Below, one piece after another: positions 43,943 through 53,802 of a DNA stretch of 64,000 nt. This DNA comes from Nocardioides sp. Soil774. Its GTDB lineage: Bacteria > Actinomycetota > Actinomycetes > Propionibacteriales > Nocardioidaceae. The position numbers and the translations under genes were made by a program. The DNA is taken from the NCBI RefSeq assembly GCF_001428125.1, contig NZ_LMSM01000006.1:608270-672269 (forward strand). The letters are read 5' to 3'. The notes beneath the pieces were generated by a model. That model saw only the letters and a list, made by a program, of their open reading frames with translations. It searched no databases and was not told the origin of the DNA. Numbering within the stretch: the first letter of the stretch is position 1; every line of letters starts with the position of its first letter.

Positions 43943-44848
43943 ATGACGAAGCTCTCCATCGGTGTGGTCGGTGCCGGCCGCGTCGGCGCCGTCCTGGCCG
44001 CCGCGCTCCGCGCCGCGGGCCACGAGGTCGTCGCCGCAGCCGGCGAGTCCGACGCCTCCCGTGGCCGCATCGAGGCGCTGCTGCCCGGCGTCGCAGCCGC
44101 CAAGCCCTCCGACGTGGCCCGCGCGTGCGACCTGCTGCTGCTCACCGTGCCCGACGACATGCTGTCCAACGTCGTCACCATGCTGAGCGCGAGCGGCGCG
44201 ATCCGCGAGGGACAGGTCGTGGTGCACACCAGCGGTCGCCACGGCCTCGCCGTCCTCGAGCCGGCGCGCGAGGTGGGGGCGCGCACGGTCGCCCTGCACC
44301 CGGCGATGACCTTCACCGGCACCGAGGTCGACCTGCCCCGGCTGGCCGGCTGCGTCTTCGGCGTGACCGCCGCGGAGGCCGACCGTGCCCTGACCGAGGA
44401 CCTCGTCGAGGACCTCGGCGGTCGCGCGATGTGGGTGCCCGAGGAGCGCCGCACGCTCTACCACGCGGGTCTGGCGCACGGTGCCAACCACCTCGTCACG
44501 CTGGTCGCCGAGGCGATAGAGATCCTGTCCGCCGCCGGCGCCGACGACCCCGCCGCGACCCTGCGCCCGCTGCTCACCGCGGCGCTCGACAACGCCCTGG
44601 CCGACGGCGACGCCGCGCTGACCGGACCGATCGTGCGCGGCGACGTCGAGACCGTGCGCGCCCACGTGGCCGGTCTCGTCGCCGACGCACCGCAGACCCT
44701 GCCGTCCTACGTCGCGCTCGCGCAGGCCACCATCGACCGGGCCGTCACCGACGGCCGCCTCCTGCCGATCCGCGCCTCGGCGATGCTGCGGGTGCTCGAC
44801 GCCGCCCAGGCCTCGGCCCTGGCGCGGGCCTCGGACGTCGCTCGATGA
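43943..44848 (+). CDS. Rossmann + DUF2520 protein (ketopantoate-reductase-like)
   Basis: 301 residues. N-terminal NAD(P)-binding fold starts with [16 protein letters not shown] and ends with the DUF2520 helical domain ([17 protein letters not shown]). The layout resembles 6-phosphogluconate/ketopantoate reductases. Its conserved place directly before panC suggests a role in pantoate supply, but this has not been shown to my knowledge. Overlaps panC by 4 bp. Confidence 0.85.
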   Translation: MTKLSIGVVGAGRVGAVLAAALRAAGHEVVAAAGESDASRGRIEALLPGVAAAKPSDVARACDLLLLTVPDDMLSNVVTMLSASGAIREGQVVVHTSGRHGLAVLEPAREVGARTVALHPAMTFTGTEVDLPRLAGCVFGVTAAEADRALTEDLVEDLGGRAMWVPEERRTLYHAGLAHGANHLVTLVAEAIEILSAAGADDPAATLRPLLTAALDNALADGDAALTGPIVRGDVETVRAHVAGLVADAPQTLPSYVALAQATIDRAVTDGRLLPIRASAMLRVLDAAQASALARASDVAR

Positions 44849-45762
44849 CCTCGCGTCCCGTCCTCGCCCACACGCGCGAGGAGCTCGCCGGCCTGCTCGC
44901 GGACGCCCGGCGCTCCGGTCTTCGCGTCGCGTTCGTCCCGACGATGGGCGCTCTGCACGAGGGGCACGCGAGCCTGGTGCGCACCGCCCGGGCCGTGACC
45001 GACGGGCCGGTAGTGGTGAGCATCTTCGTCAACCCGATGCAGTTCTCGCCGACCGAGGACCTCGACCGCTACCCCCGCACCCTCGAGGCCGACCTCGAGG
45101 TCTGCGCCGCCGAGGGTGTCGACATCGTCTTCGCGCCGAGCGTCGAGGAGATGTACCCCGGGGGCTTCAGCCACGACTCGGTGCACGACGGCGTGACGGT
45201 GGCCCCGGGCGCGCTGGCCACGATCCTCGACGGGGAGTCACGGCCGGGCCACTTCGACGGGGTGCTGACGGTGGTCGCCAAGCTCTTCGGGCTGGTCCGC
45301 CCCGACGTGGCCGTCTTCGGCGAGAAGGACTACCAGCAGCTGACCCTGGTCCGCCGCATGGTGCGCGACCTGTGCATGGGCATCGAGATCATCGGCGCCG
45401 AGACGGTGCGCGAGCCCGACGGCCTCGCGCTCTCCAGCCGCAACCGCTACCTCGACGCCGAGCAGCGTGGGACCGCGGCGCTGCTGAGCAAGGCGCTGCG
45501 GGCCGCGCAGGAGCGGGCGACGTACGGCGTCCCTGCCGCGCGCTGGGCGGCGATGTCGGTCCTCAACGTCGCGCCGGGGCTGGAGCTCGACTACCTCGCC
45601 CTCACCTCGCCCGAGCTCGGCGAGGCGCCGGAGACGGGCGAGGGCCGCATCCTGGTCGCCGCCCGCGTCGGCTCCACGCGCCTGATCGACAACATGCCGA
45701 TCGTCTTCGAACGCTCGGTCCCCCTGGCGGGCACCGCACTCGCGGGCTCGACCACCACCTGA
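44845..45762 (+). CDS. panC: Pantothenate synthetase
   Basis: 305 residues. Joins pantoate and beta-alanine using [21 protein letters not shown] contains the nucleotidyl-transferase HxGH, with FGEKDYQQL and SSRNRYL following. ATG overlaps the DUF2520 stop. Confidence 0.96.
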   Translation: MTSRPVLAHTREELAGLLADARRSGLRVAFVPTMGALHEGHASLVRTARAVTDGPVVVSIFVNPMQFSPTEDLDRYPRTLEADLEVCAAEGVDIVFAPSVEEMYPGGFSHDSVHDGVTVAPGALATILDGESRPGHFDGVLTVVAKLFGLVRPDVAVFGEKDYQQLTLVRRMVRDLCMGIEIIGAETVREPDGLALSSRNRYLDAEQRGTAALLSKALRAAQERATYGVPAARWAAMSVLNVAPGLELDYLALTSPELGEAPETGEGRILVAARVGSTRLIDNMPIVFERSVPLAGTALAGSTTT

Positions 45763-45773
45763 AGGAGCGGCTG

Positions 45774-46190
45774 ATGCTGCGCACGATGATGAAGTCGAAG
45801 ATCCACCGGGCCACCGTCACCCAGGCCGACCTGCACTACGTCGGGTCGGTGACCGTCGACGAGGACCTGCTCGACGCCGCCGACCTGCTGGCCGGCGAGC
45901 TCGTGCACATCGTCGACGTCACCAACGGCGCCCGCCTGGAGACGTACACGATCGCCGGCGAGCGCGGGTCGGGCGTGATCGGCATCAACGGCGCCGCCGC
46001 CCGGCTGGTGCACCCCGGCGACACCGTGATCCTCATCGGCTACGCCCAGATGGAGACCGCGGAGGCCAGGGAGCTCAAGCCGCACGTGGTGTTCGTCGAC
46101 GCCGACAACAAGGTGATGGGCACCGGCTTCGACCCCGCGGAGACGTTCGGCGACGCCTCGCTCTCACGCGGCGACCTGGTCACTCGCTAG
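45774..46190 (+). CDS. panD: Aspartate 1-decarboxylase (pyruvoyl enzyme)
   Basis: 138-residue proenzyme that makes beta-alanine for PanC. It self-cleaves at Gly24-Ser25 (HYVGSVTV) to form the pyruvoyl group. The ATG follows GAAGGAG by 6 nt. Downstream of panC by 11 bp. Confidence 0.96.
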   Translation: MLRTMMKSKIHRATVTQADLHYVGSVTVDEDLLDAADLLAGELVHIVDVTNGARLETYTIAGERGSGVIGINGAAARLVHPGDTVILIGYAQMETAEARELKPHVVFVDADNKVMGTGFDPAETFGDASLSRGDLVTR

Positions 46191-46199
46191 CCTCGCCGG

Positions 46200-47873
46200 A
46201 TGAACGACGACCGGCCGGTCCCCGGCCGCCTCCGCGCGCCGGCACCCGGCTGGACCACCCGTGCCGACGTCGTGGTGGTCGGGTCCGGGATCGCCGGGCT
46301 CACCGCCGCGCTGCGGATCCACGCCGCCGATCCCTCGCTGCACCTGCTCGTCGTCACCAAGGACGTCCTCTCGGCGGGCTCGACCCAGTGGGCCCAGGGC
46401 GGCATCGCGGCCGCGCTCGGCCCGGGCGACACCCCCGAGCAGCACGAGCACGACACGCTGGTGGCCGGCGCGGGGGCCTGTGACGTCGCCGCCGTGCGCG
46501 CGCTGGTGACCGAGGGCCCCGAGGCCGTGCGCGAGCTGATCGCGCTCGGCACCCAGTTCGACCACCACCCCGACGGCGAGCTGTCGCTGACCCGCGAGGG
46601 CGGCCACCACCGCGACCGCATCGCCCACGCGGGGGGTGACGCCACGGGAGCGGAGATCCAGCGCGCCCTCATCGCCGCCGTCGAGCGGGCTCCTGAGATC
46701 GAGGTCGTCCAGCACGCGCTCGCCGTCGACCTGCTCCTCGGCGACGACGGCGGTGTGGCCGGGCTGACGCTGCACGTGCTGGGGGAGGGCCAGCGCGACG
46801 GCGTCGGCGCCGTCCACTGCCGCGCGGTCGTCCTGGCCTCGGGTGGGCTCGGGCAGGTCTTCAGCCAGTCGACCAACCCCAGCGTGTCCACCGGCGACGG
46901 GATGGCCGTGGCGCTGCGTGCCGGCGCCCGGCTGCGCGACCTCGAGTTCGTGCAGTTCCACCCGACCGTGATGTGGCTCGGGCCCGACTCGCAGGGCCAA
47001 CAGCCGCTGATCTCCGAGGCGGTCCGCGGTGAGGGCGCCTTCCTCGTCGACTTCGAGGGCACCCGCTTCATGCAGGGCCAGCACGAGCTCGCCGACCTCG
47101 CCCCGCGCGACGTCGTGGCCAAGGCCATCACCCGACGGATGATCGAGACGGGCAAGCCGCACATGTGGCTCGACGCGCGTCACCTCGGACAGTCGTTCTG
47201 GGAGCGACGCTTCCCCACCATCCTGCGCGTCTGCCGCGAGCACGGGGTCGACCCGGTCACCGACCTGATCCCCGTGGCCCCCGCCCAGCACTACGCCTCG
47301 GGCGGCGTCGCGACCGACCTGTGGGGACGTACGACCGTGCCCGGGCTCTACGCCACCGGAGAGGTGGCGTGCTCCGGCGTGCACGGCGCCAACCGCCTGG
47401 CCTCCAACTCGCTGCTCGAGGGGCTGGTCTTCTCGCGCCGGATCGCCGACGTGCTGCCCGGCGAGCTGCGTGCCTGGGCGGACCCGGTCGTCGACGAGCG
47501 CCTCGAGGGCATCGTCGACGGCGAGCGCCGGCGGGGCATGCAGGACGTGATGACCACGCGCGTCGGCGTGCTCCGCCAGGCCGACGGGCTCGCCGAGGCG
47601 CTGGCCTACCTCTCCGGCCTCGACCACGGCGACGCCGTCATCGAGCCGGCCTCGTGGGAGACCACCAACCTGCTCGCGATCAGCACCGCGCTGGCCGAGG
47701 CCGCCGCGCTGCGCACCGAGACCCGCGGCTCGCACTGGCGTGAGGACTTCCCCGATCGCGACGACTCGCGGGCCGGGCACGTCGACTCGTGGCTCGACGC
47801 CGACGGCACCATCCGGGTCGAGTGGACCTACTCGCCCTCGACCGATCCCTCGACCAGTGAGGTCACCGCATGA
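46200..47873 (+). CDS. nadB: L-aspartate oxidase
   Basis: 557-residue FAD enzyme that oxidises aspartate to iminoaspartate, the first step of de novo NAD synthesis. FAD motif VVVGSGIAGLTAAL near residue 22; QWAQGGIAAA and the substrate-site HRIAHAGGDATG-type segment (here HHRDRIAHAGGDATG) follow; the C-terminal helical domain is complete. nadA is not in the window. Overlaps nadC by 4 bp. Confidence 0.95.
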   Translation: MNDDRPVPGRLRAPAPGWTTRADVVVVGSGIAGLTAALRIHAADPSLHLLVVTKDVLSAGSTQWAQGGIAAALGPGDTPEQHEHDTLVAGAGACDVAAVRALVTEGPEAVRELIALGTQFDHHPDGELSLTREGGHHRDRIAHAGGDATGAEIQRALIAAVERAPEIEVVQHALAVDLLLGDDGGVAGLTLHVLGEGQRDGVGAVHCRAVVLASGGLGQVFSQSTNPSVSTGDGMAVALRAGARLRDLEFVQFHPTVMWLGPDSQGQQPLISEAVRGEGAFLVDFEGTRFMQGQHELADLAPRDVVAKAITRRMIETGKPHMWLDARHLGQSFWERRFPTILRVCREHGVDPVTDLIPVAPAQHYASGGVATDLWGRTTVPGLYATGEVACSGVHGANRLASNSLLEGLVFSRRIADVLPGELRAWADPVVDERLEGIVDGERRRGMQDVMTTRVGVLRQADGLAEALAYLSGLDHGDAVIEPASWETTNLLAISTALAEAAALRTETRGSHWREDFPDRDDSRAGHVDSWLDADGTIRVEWTYSPSTDPSTSEVTA

Positions 47874-48772
47874 CCAGCCTCGACGACGTCCCTGTCGGAC
47901 TCCGCGACGAGATCGCCGCTGCCGGCCTCGACCTCGACCACGTCTGGGACCTCCTGCGCCGCGCGGTCGAGGAGGACCTCCCCGACCCTGAGGCGGGCGA
48001 CCCGACCAGCACCTCGACGATCGCCCTCGACGCGCGGGCCGAGGCCGTCCTCGCCGCCCGCGAGCCCGGTGTCGTCGCCGGTCTCGGGGTCGCCGCCCTG
48101 ACCTTCTTCATGCTCGGCGCCGACGCCACCGTCACCGACCGGGTGCCCGACGGCACGCGGGTCGCGGCAGGCGACGTCGTCATGCGGGTCACCGGGCTGA
48201 CCCAGCGGATGCTCGTCGCCGAGCGCACCGCGCTCAACCTCGCCTCGCACCTCTCCGGCATCGCCACCGCGACCGCCCGGTGGGTCGACGCGCTCGAGGG
48301 CTCGCCGACCCGGGTGCTCGACACCCGCAAGACCCTGCCCGGCCTGCGCGCGCTGCAGAAGTACGCCGTGCGCTGCGGTGGCGGCGTCAACCACCGCAGC
48401 AGCCTCCAGGACATGGCGATGGTCAAGGACAACCACGTCATCGCCGCCGGGGGAGTGCTGCCGGCGCTGGAGGCGATCCGCAGCCGCCACCCCGGCCTGC
48501 CGGTCGAGGTCGAGGTGACCACCCTCGACCAGCTCGACGAGCTGCTCGCGCTGCCGGAGCCGCCCGAGCGCATCCTGCTCGACAACATGGACGACGCGAC
48601 CATGACCGAGGCCGTACGCCGCACCGGCGGACGCGTCCCGCTGGAGGCGAGCGGCGGCATCACGATCGAGCGGGCCGCCCGCGTCGGCGCCACCGGCGTC
48701 GACTTCGTCTCGGTGGGCGCGCTGACCCACTCGGTGCGGGTCCTCGACCTCGGCATGGATCTCTCCGCATGA
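47870..48772 (+). CDS. nadC: Nicotinate-nucleotide pyrophosphorylase (carboxylating)
   Basis: 300 residues. Converts quinolinate and PRPP to nicotinate mononucleotide. DTRKTLPGLRALQKYAVRCGGGVNHR is the family active-site block; EVEVTTLDQ and LEASGGITIE follow. ATG start overlapping nadB, stop overlapping coaX. Confidence 0.95.
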   Translation: MTSLDDVPVGLRDEIAAAGLDLDHVWDLLRRAVEEDLPDPEAGDPTSTSTIALDARAEAVLAAREPGVVAGLGVAALTFFMLGADATVTDRVPDGTRVAAGDVVMRVTGLTQRMLVAERTALNLASHLSGIATATARWVDALEGSPTRVLDTRKTLPGLRALQKYAVRCGGGVNHRSSLQDMAMVKDNHVIAAGGVLPALEAIRSRHPGLPVEVEVTTLDQLDELLALPEPPERILLDNMDDATMTEAVRRTGGRVPLEASGGITIERAARVGATGVDFVSVGALTHSVRVLDLGMDLSA

Positions 48773-49539
48773 GCCTGCTCGCCGCCGACATCGGCAACAG
48801 CCACACCTTCCTCGGCCTGCTCGACGGCGACGAGGTCACCGCCCACTGGCGGGTGGCCACCGACGAGCGACGCACTGCCGACGAGTGGTCGGTGCTGATC
48901 CGTGGGTTGCTCGCCGGGCGCTTCGACGACGTCGACGGCATCGCGGTGTGCGCGACCGTGCCGGCGGTGCTCCACGAGTGGCGCGAGATGCTCGAGCGGC
49001 ACTTCGCCGCCGTGGATGCGATCGTGGTCGAGCCCGGGGTGCGCACCGGGATCCCGGTGCTGATGGACAACCCGCGCGAGGTCGGCACCGACCGCATCGT
49101 GAACTCGCTCGCCGCCGCCACCCTCTACGGCGGTCCGGCGATCGTGGTCGACTTCGGCACCGCCACGACGTTCGACGTGGTCAACGCGAAGGGGCAGTAC
49201 GTCGGCGGCGCGATCTCGCCGGGCATCGAGATCTCCCTCGAGGCGCTGGGGCGGCGCGGCGCGCAGCTGCGCAAGGTCGAGCTCGCGCGCCCGCGCTCGG
49301 TGATCGCCAAGAACACGGTCGAGGCCTTGCAGAGCGGCATGGTCTTCGGCGTCGCGGCCCAGGTCGAGGGCCTCGTCGCGCGCATGATCGCCGAGCTCGG
49401 TGAGGACGAAGCCGACGTCACGGTGATTTCCACCGGCCATTTGGCAGCGCTTCTCGTGGATGATTGTTCATGTTTCACCCACCATTCCCCGTGGCTCACG
49501 CTGCAGGGATTGCGGCTCGTATTCGAGCGCAATTCCTGA
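48769..49539 (+). CDS. coaX: Type III pantothenate kinase
   Basis: 256 residues. Phosphorylates pantothenate made by panC/panD in the same operon. The ASKHA-type motifs ADIGNSHTFLGL and VDFGTATTFDVV are clear, with DRIVNSLAA. The late motif usually reading ATGGLA is STGHLA here, and the following segment DDCSCFTHHSPW is unusual and in locally AT-richer DNA. The end LTLQGLRLVFERN is normal. Confidence 0.92.
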   Translation: MSLLAADIGNSHTFLGLLDGDEVTAHWRVATDERRTADEWSVLIRGLLAGRFDDVDGIAVCATVPAVLHEWREMLERHFAAVDAIVVEPGVRTGIPVLMDNPREVGTDRIVNSLAAATLYGGPAIVVDFGTATTFDVVNAKGQYVGGAISPGIEISLEALGRRGAQLRKVELARPRSVIAKNTVEALQSGMVFGVAAQVEGLVARMIAELGEDEADVTVISTGHLAALLVDDCSCFTHHSPWLTLQGLRLVFERNS

Positions 49540-49662
49540 ATTGTCCGCGTCAGGGAATTCCTGACTCCTTGTCTTTCCTCGTTCTTTCTTTTGTGCCAAT
49601 GCAAGATTGCTGTCACACTCCAATTCCCTCCTCGCCGAAAAAGAGCAAAGGAAACAACTCCC
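49540..49662 (+). promoter_or_regulatory. AT-rich control region of lsr2
   Basis: From about 49420 to 49662 the A+T content is far above that of the rest of the window. It contains a direct repeat AATTCCTGA (49531-49539, 49556-49564) and an inverted repeat GTCAGG/CCTGAC (49549-49554 with 49560-49565) followed by a T-rich stretch, which could end coaX transcription. Lsr2 binds AT-rich DNA, so autoregulation is likely. The ribosome site is AAAGGAAA. Confidence 0.55.
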
Positions 49663-49992
49663 ATGGCACAAAAGGTCAACATCGTCCTCGTCGACGACCT
49701 CGACGGCTCCGAGGCCACCGAGACCGTCTCCTTCGGCCTCGACGGCGCGTCCTACGAGATCGACCTCAACGACGCCAACGCCGCCGCGCTGCGCGACGCG
49801 ATGAGCGGCTACGTCGGCCACGCGCGCAAGGTCACCGGCGGCGGCCGCCGGGCGCGCAAGTCGTCGGGATCCACCTCCTCGGCGTCCAACACCAAGGACG
49901 TGCGCGAGTGGGCCAAGGCGCAGGGCATGGAGGTCTCCGAGCGCGGGCGCATCTCCGCCGACGTGCAGCAGGCCTACGACGCCGCGCACTGA
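49663..49992 (+). CDS. lsr2: Lsr2 nucleoid-associated / xenogeneic silencing protein
   Basis: 109-residue H-NS-like protein of actinobacteria. The N-terminal dimerisation domain (MAQKVNIVLVDDLDGSEATETVSFGLDG) is followed by a basic linker and the DNA-binding domain with the minor-groove RGR hook (94-96) in VSERGRISADV. It silences AT-rich, often foreign, DNA and shapes the chromosome. Located between coaX and clpC as in mycobacteria, but without lysS in between. Confidence 0.96.
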   Translation: MAQKVNIVLVDDLDGSEATETVSFGLDGASYEIDLNDANAAALRDAMSGYVGHARKVTGGGRRARKSSGSTSSASNTKDVREWAKAQGMEVSERGRISADVQQAYDAAH

Positions 49993-50013
49993 CGTCACCC
50001 CTCCTCGTCACGG

Positions 50014-50038
50014 GCCCGTTCGCTGTGAGCGGACGGGC
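50014..50038. terminator. Hairpin after lsr2, overlapping a ClgR-box-like sequence
   Basis: Stem GCCCGTTCGCT/AGCGGACGGGC (50014-50024 with 50028-50038, one mismatch) with a GTG loop. The inner part TTCGCT-n3-AGCGGA also resembles the ClgR-binding site known upstream of clp genes, so the same DNA may end lsr2 and regulate clpC. Confidence 0.5.
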
Positions 50039-50060
50039 TCGTGCATGGGGCGGGAACACG

Positions 50061-50066
50061 TAGGCT
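50061..50066 (+). promoter_or_regulatory. -10 box of clpC
   Basis: TAGGCT would start transcription near 50073, leaving a ~73-nt leader before the ATG; the ribosome site is GAGGAG (50136-50141). Confidence 0.5.
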
Positions 50067-50145
50067 GATCTCGGGCGTTGAGCCCAGTGTCCGCACCCCG
50101 GCCCCGTGCCGGACCCGTGGACCACGCAGACGTAGAGGAGCGCAC

Positions 50146-52746
50146 ATGTTCGAGCGGTTCACCGACCGAGCCCGGCGAGTTGTCGTGCTGGCCCAGGAAG
50201 AGGCCCGCATGCTCTCCCACAACTACATCGGGACCGAGCACATCCTGCTCGGCCTCATCCACGAGGGCGAGGGCGTCGCTGCCAAGGCCCTCGAGTCCCT
50301 CGACATCTCCCTGGAGGCCGTGCGCGCCCAGGTCGAGGAGATCATCGGCCAGGGCCAGCAGGCCCCGTCCGGCCACATCCCGTTCACCCCGCGCGCCAAG
50401 AAGGTGCTCGAGCTCTCGCTGCGCGAGGCGCTCCAGCTCGGCCACTCCTACATCGGCACCGAGCACATCCTGCTCGGGCTGATCCGTGAGGGCGAGGGCG
50501 TCGCGGCGCAGGTGCTGCAGAAGCTCGGCGCCGACCTCAACCGGGTGCGCCAGCAGGTCATCCAGCTGCTCAGCGGCTTCCAGGGCAAGGAGTCGGCCGC
50601 GTCCGGCGCCCAGACCACCGGCTCCGGTGGCGAGGCCCCCTCGAGCTCGCTCGTCCTCGACCAGTTCGGCCAGAACCTCACCCAGGCCGCCCGCGAGGGC
50701 AAGCTCGACCCGGTCATCGGGCGCGAGCAGGAGATCGAGCGCGTGATGCAGATCCTGTCGCGCCGCACGAAGAACAACCCCGTCCTCATCGGCGAGCCCG
50801 GTGTCGGCAAGACCACGATCGTGGCCGGCCTCGCGCAGGACATCGTCAAGGGCAACGTGCCCGAGACGCTCAAGGACAAGCAGATCTACACCCTCGACCT
50901 CGGTGCGCTCGTCGCCGGCTCGCGCTACCGCGGTGACTTCGAGGAGCGCCTCAAGAAGGTGCTCAAGGAGATCCGCACCCGCGGCGACATCGTGCTGTTC
51001 ATCGACGAGATCCACACCCTCGTCGGGGCCGGTGCGGCCGAGGGCGCGATCGACGCCGCCAGCATCCTGAAGCCGATGCTGGCCCGTGGCGAGCTGCAGA
51101 CCATCGGGGCCACCACGCTCGACGAATACCGCAAGTACCTCGAGAAGGACGCCGCGCTCGAGCGCCGCTTCCAGCCGATCCAGGTGCAGGAGCCCTCGAT
51201 CGCGCACACGATCGAGATGCTCAAGGGCCTGCGCGACCGCTACGAGGCGCACCACCGTGTGACGATCACCGACGAGGCCCTGGTCTCGGCGGCGACGCTG
51301 GCCGACCGCTACATCTCCGACCGCTTCCTGCCTGACAAGGCCATCGACCTCATCGACGAGGCCGGTTCGCGACTGCGCATCCGCCGGATGACCGCGCCGC
51401 CGGACCTGCGCGAGTACGACGAGAAGATCGCCGACGTGCGCCAGCGCAAGGAGGCCGCCATCGACGGGCAGGACTTCGAGGCTGCGGCCCGCCTGCGCGA
51501 CGAGGAGAAGCAGCTCGCTGCCCGCCGTGCCGAGCGCGAGAAGCAGTGGCGCGCCGGTGACCTCGACGAGGTCGCCGAGGTCGACGAGGAGCTGATCGCC
51601 GAGGTCCTGGCCGTCGCCACGGGCATCCCGATCGTCAAGCTCTCGGAGGAGGAGTCGACCCGTCTGCTCAAGATGGAGGACGAGCTCCACAAGCGCGTGA
51701 TCGGTCAGGAGGAGGCCGTCAAGGCTCTCTCCCGCGCCATCCGTCGTACGCGTGCGGGTCTCAAGGACCCCAAGCGCCCCGGTGGCTCGTTCATCTTCGC
51801 CGGCCCGTCCGGTGTCGGCAAGACGTGGCTGTCCAAGACGCTCGCGGAGTTCCTCTTCGGTGACGAGGACGCGCTGATCCAGCTCGACATGAGCGAGTTC
51901 AGCGAGAAGCACACGGTGTCGCGCCTGTTCGGCTCGCCCCCCGGCTACGTCGGTTATGAGGAGGGCGGCCAGCTCACCGAGAAGGTGCGCCGCAAGCCGT
52001 TCTCGGTCGTGCTCTTCGACGAGGTCGAGAAGGCCCACCCCGACATCTTCAACAGCCTGTTGCAGATCCTCGAGGAAGGCCGCCTGACCGACTCCCAGGG
52101 TCGTGTGGTCGACTTCAAGAACACCGTCATCATCATGACGACCAACCTCGGCTCGCGTGACATCGCCAAGAGCGTCAACCTCGGCTTCGGCGCGGTCGGC
52201 GCAGACCCGGCGGGCTCCTACGAGCGGATGAAGAGCAAGGTGTCGGAGGAGCTCAAGCAGCACTTCCGCCCCGAGTTCCTCAACCGAGTCGACGAGATCG
52301 TCGTCTTCCCCCCGCTGTCGCAGGAGCAGATCGTGGCGATGGTCGACAACATGATCGCCGCCGTCGAGCTGCGCATGAAGGACCGCGACATGTCGCTCGA
52401 GCTGACCCAGCCCGCGAAGGCGCTGCTGGCCGAGCGCGGGTTCGACCCGGTGCTCGGTGCACGCCCGCTGCGTCGCACGGTGCAGCGCGAGATCGAGGAC
52501 GTGCTCGCCGAGAAGATGCTCTTCGGCGAGGTCGGCCCCGGCCAGATCGTGCTCGTGGACGTCGAGGGCGAGGGCCCGACGGCGAAGTTCACCTTCAGGG
52601 GTCAGAAGAACTCCACGGTCCCCGACCTGCCGCCGTTCGAGACCGCCGACCTGGCGATCGAGCCGCAGCGTGACGACGAGGGCAACCTCGAGGGTCCGGA
52701 CGACTCCGACGGTCCGGTCGACGTGCCCAAGGCCCCCGAGGCCTGA
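50146..52746 (+). CDS. clpC: ATP-dependent Clp protease ATP-binding subunit ClpC
   Basis: 866-residue Hsp100 unfoldase feeding ClpP. Two N-terminal repeats (about 1-145, each with an [17 protein letters not shown] motif), first AAA domain ([22 protein letters not shown]), a coiled middle domain with a UVR motif ([15 protein letters not shown]), second AAA domain ([22 protein letters not shown]) and the ClpP-docking region. The second Walker A is followed by Trp where Glu is usual. The acidic C-terminal tail is typical of actinobacteria. Confidence 0.96.
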   Translation: MFERFTDRARRVVVLAQEEARMLSHNYIGTEHILLGLIHEGEGVAAKALESLDISLEAVRAQVEEIIGQGQQAPSGHIPFTPRAKKVLELSLREALQLGHSYIGTEHILLGLIREGEGVAAQVLQKLGADLNRVRQQVIQLLSGFQGKESAASGAQTTGSGGEAPSSSLVLDQFGQNLTQAAREGKLDPVIGREQEIERVMQILSRRTKNNPVLIGEPGVGKTTIVAGLAQDIVKGNVPETLKDKQIYTLDLGALVAGSRYRGDFEERLKKVLKEIRTRGDIVLFIDEIHTLVGAGAAEGAIDAASILKPMLARGELQTIGATTLDEYRKYLEKDAALERRFQPIQVQEPSIAHTIEMLKGLRDRYEAHHRVTITDEALVSAATLADRYISDRFLPDKAIDLIDEAGSRLRIRRMTAPPDLREYDEKIADVRQRKEAAIDGQDFEAAARLRDEEKQLAARRAEREKQWRAGDLDEVAEVDEELIAEVLAVATGIPIVKLSEEESTRLLKMEDELHKRVIGQEEAVKALSRAIRRTRAGLKDPKRPGGSFIFAGPSGVGKTWLSKTLAEFLFGDEDALIQLDMSEFSEKHTVSRLFGSPPGYVGYEEGGQLTEKVRRKPFSVVLFDEVEKAHPDIFNSLLQILEEGRLTDSQGRVVDFKNTVIIMTTNLGSRDIAKSVNLGFGAVGADPAGSYERMKSKVSEELKQHFRPEFLNRVDEIVVFPPLSQEQIVAMVDNMIAAVELRMKDRDMSLELTQPAKALLAERGFDPVLGARPLRRTVQREIEDVLAEKMLFGEVGPGQIVLVDVEGEGPTAKFTFRGQKNSTVPDLPPFETADLAIEPQRDDEGNLEGPDDSDGPVDVPKAPEA

Positions 52747-52751
52747 CCGAG

Positions 52752-52843
52752 CGGGCACTTCGTGCCCGTCCTGACCGCCGACCGGGCGGTTCGTGCCCAC
52801 TCACCGGCACGAACCGCCCGGTCGCTGCACGCGACGGGCACGA
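52752..52843. terminator. Nested hairpins between converging clpC and mutY
   Basis: The core is a perfect 18-bp stem with 8-nt loop (52780-52797 with 52806-52823, GACCGGGCGGTTCGTGCC). It is enclosed by 11-bp arms TCGTGCCCGTC/GACGGGCACGA (52760-52770 with 52833-52843), and the left arm can alternatively form its own hairpin CGGGCAC/GTGCCCG (52752-52768). A very strong bidirectional terminator is likely. Confidence 0.8.
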
Positions 52844-52852
52844 GGTGACGTC

Positions 52853-53734
52853 TCAGCGGGGGAGCGACCAGCAGCCAGGGCTGACCTCCGCCAGGAGCCC
52901 GTCGGCGACGAGCCCGGCGAGGCAGCGCGCGCGCTGCTCCGCACCCGGCCACGCCGCCTCGACCTGCGCCGTGGAGACCGAGTCGGCCTCACGCGCGAGC
53001 GCCATGATGCGCCCGCGGCACTGGCGGTCGGTGCCGGCCCAGGCCTGCCCGCGGCGGGGTGGGCCGTCGTACGCCGGGAAGCCGGCGCCGCGCCAGGCGC
53101 AGAGCCGCGCGACCGGGCAGGCGTCGCAGGTCGGCTGGCGTGCGGTGCACACCAGCGCGCCCAGCTCCATCGTGGCGACCGCCCACGTGGCGGCGGTCGC
53201 GGGGTCGTCGGGCAGCAAAGCGGTCGCGACGTCGCGCTCGGCGCGGGTGACCGCCGTCGCGGGGAACTCCGTCCCGGTGACCGCGCGCGCCAGCACCCGG
53301 CGCACGTTGGTGTCGAGCACGACGTGGCGCTGGCCGAAGGCGAAGCTGGCGATGGCCGAGGCGGTGTAGTCGCCGACGCCGGGCAGCGCGAGCAGGTCGT
53401 CGTACGACGCCGGCACCTCGCCGCCGTGGCGCTCGACGATCGCCACCGCCGCGGCGTGCAGCCGGAGCGCCCGGCGGGGATAGCCCAGCCGGCCCCACAT
53501 GTGCACCGCCTCACCGGTGGGCTCGTCGGCGAGGTCGGCCGGCGTCGGCCAGCGCTCGACCCACGCCGCGTGGACCGGCAGCACCCGGGCCACGGGGGTC
53601 TGCTGGAGCATGAACTCGCTGACCATCACCGACCAGGGGGACGCCTCGGTGCCGCGCCAGGGCAGCTCGCGCGCGTGGTCGTCGTACCAGTCCAGCACGG
53701 GGGCGTGCAGCGCGCGGGGGTCGGAGGCATCCAT
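52853..53734 (-). CDS. mutY: A/G-specific adenine DNA glycosylase
   Basis: 293 residues. Removes adenine mispaired with 8-oxoguanine. HhH-GPD fold with catalytic Glu40 (SEFMLQQT), helix-hairpin-helix LPGVGDYTA and Asp141 (VLDTNVRRV). The 4Fe-4S cluster loop is Cys196-x6-Cys203-x2-Cys206-x5-Cys212. The C-terminal NUDIX-like 8-oxoG recognition domain of E. coli MutY is missing, as in other actinobacteria. ATG 53734 has TACGAT 8 nt upstream. Confidence 0.94.
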   Translation of the reverse strand: MDASDPRALHAPVLDWYDDHARELPWRGTEASPWSVMVSEFMLQQTPVARVLPVHAAWVERWPTPADLADEPTGEAVHMWGRLGYPRRALRLHAAAVAIVERHGGEVPASYDDLLALPGVGDYTASAIASFAFGQRHVVLDTNVRRVLARAVTGTEFPATAVTRAERDVATALLPDDPATAATWAVATMELGALVCTARQPTCDACPVARLCAWRGAGFPAYDGPPRRGQAWAGTDRQCRGRIMALAREADSVSTAQVEAAWPGAEQRARCLAGLVADGLLAEVSPGCWSLPR

Positions 53735-53802
53735 CGCCCGCGATCGTAGGTGAGCCGGTGCGCCTCCGCCGAGACGGCCTGCCGGCTCCCTAACCTGACC
53801 CC

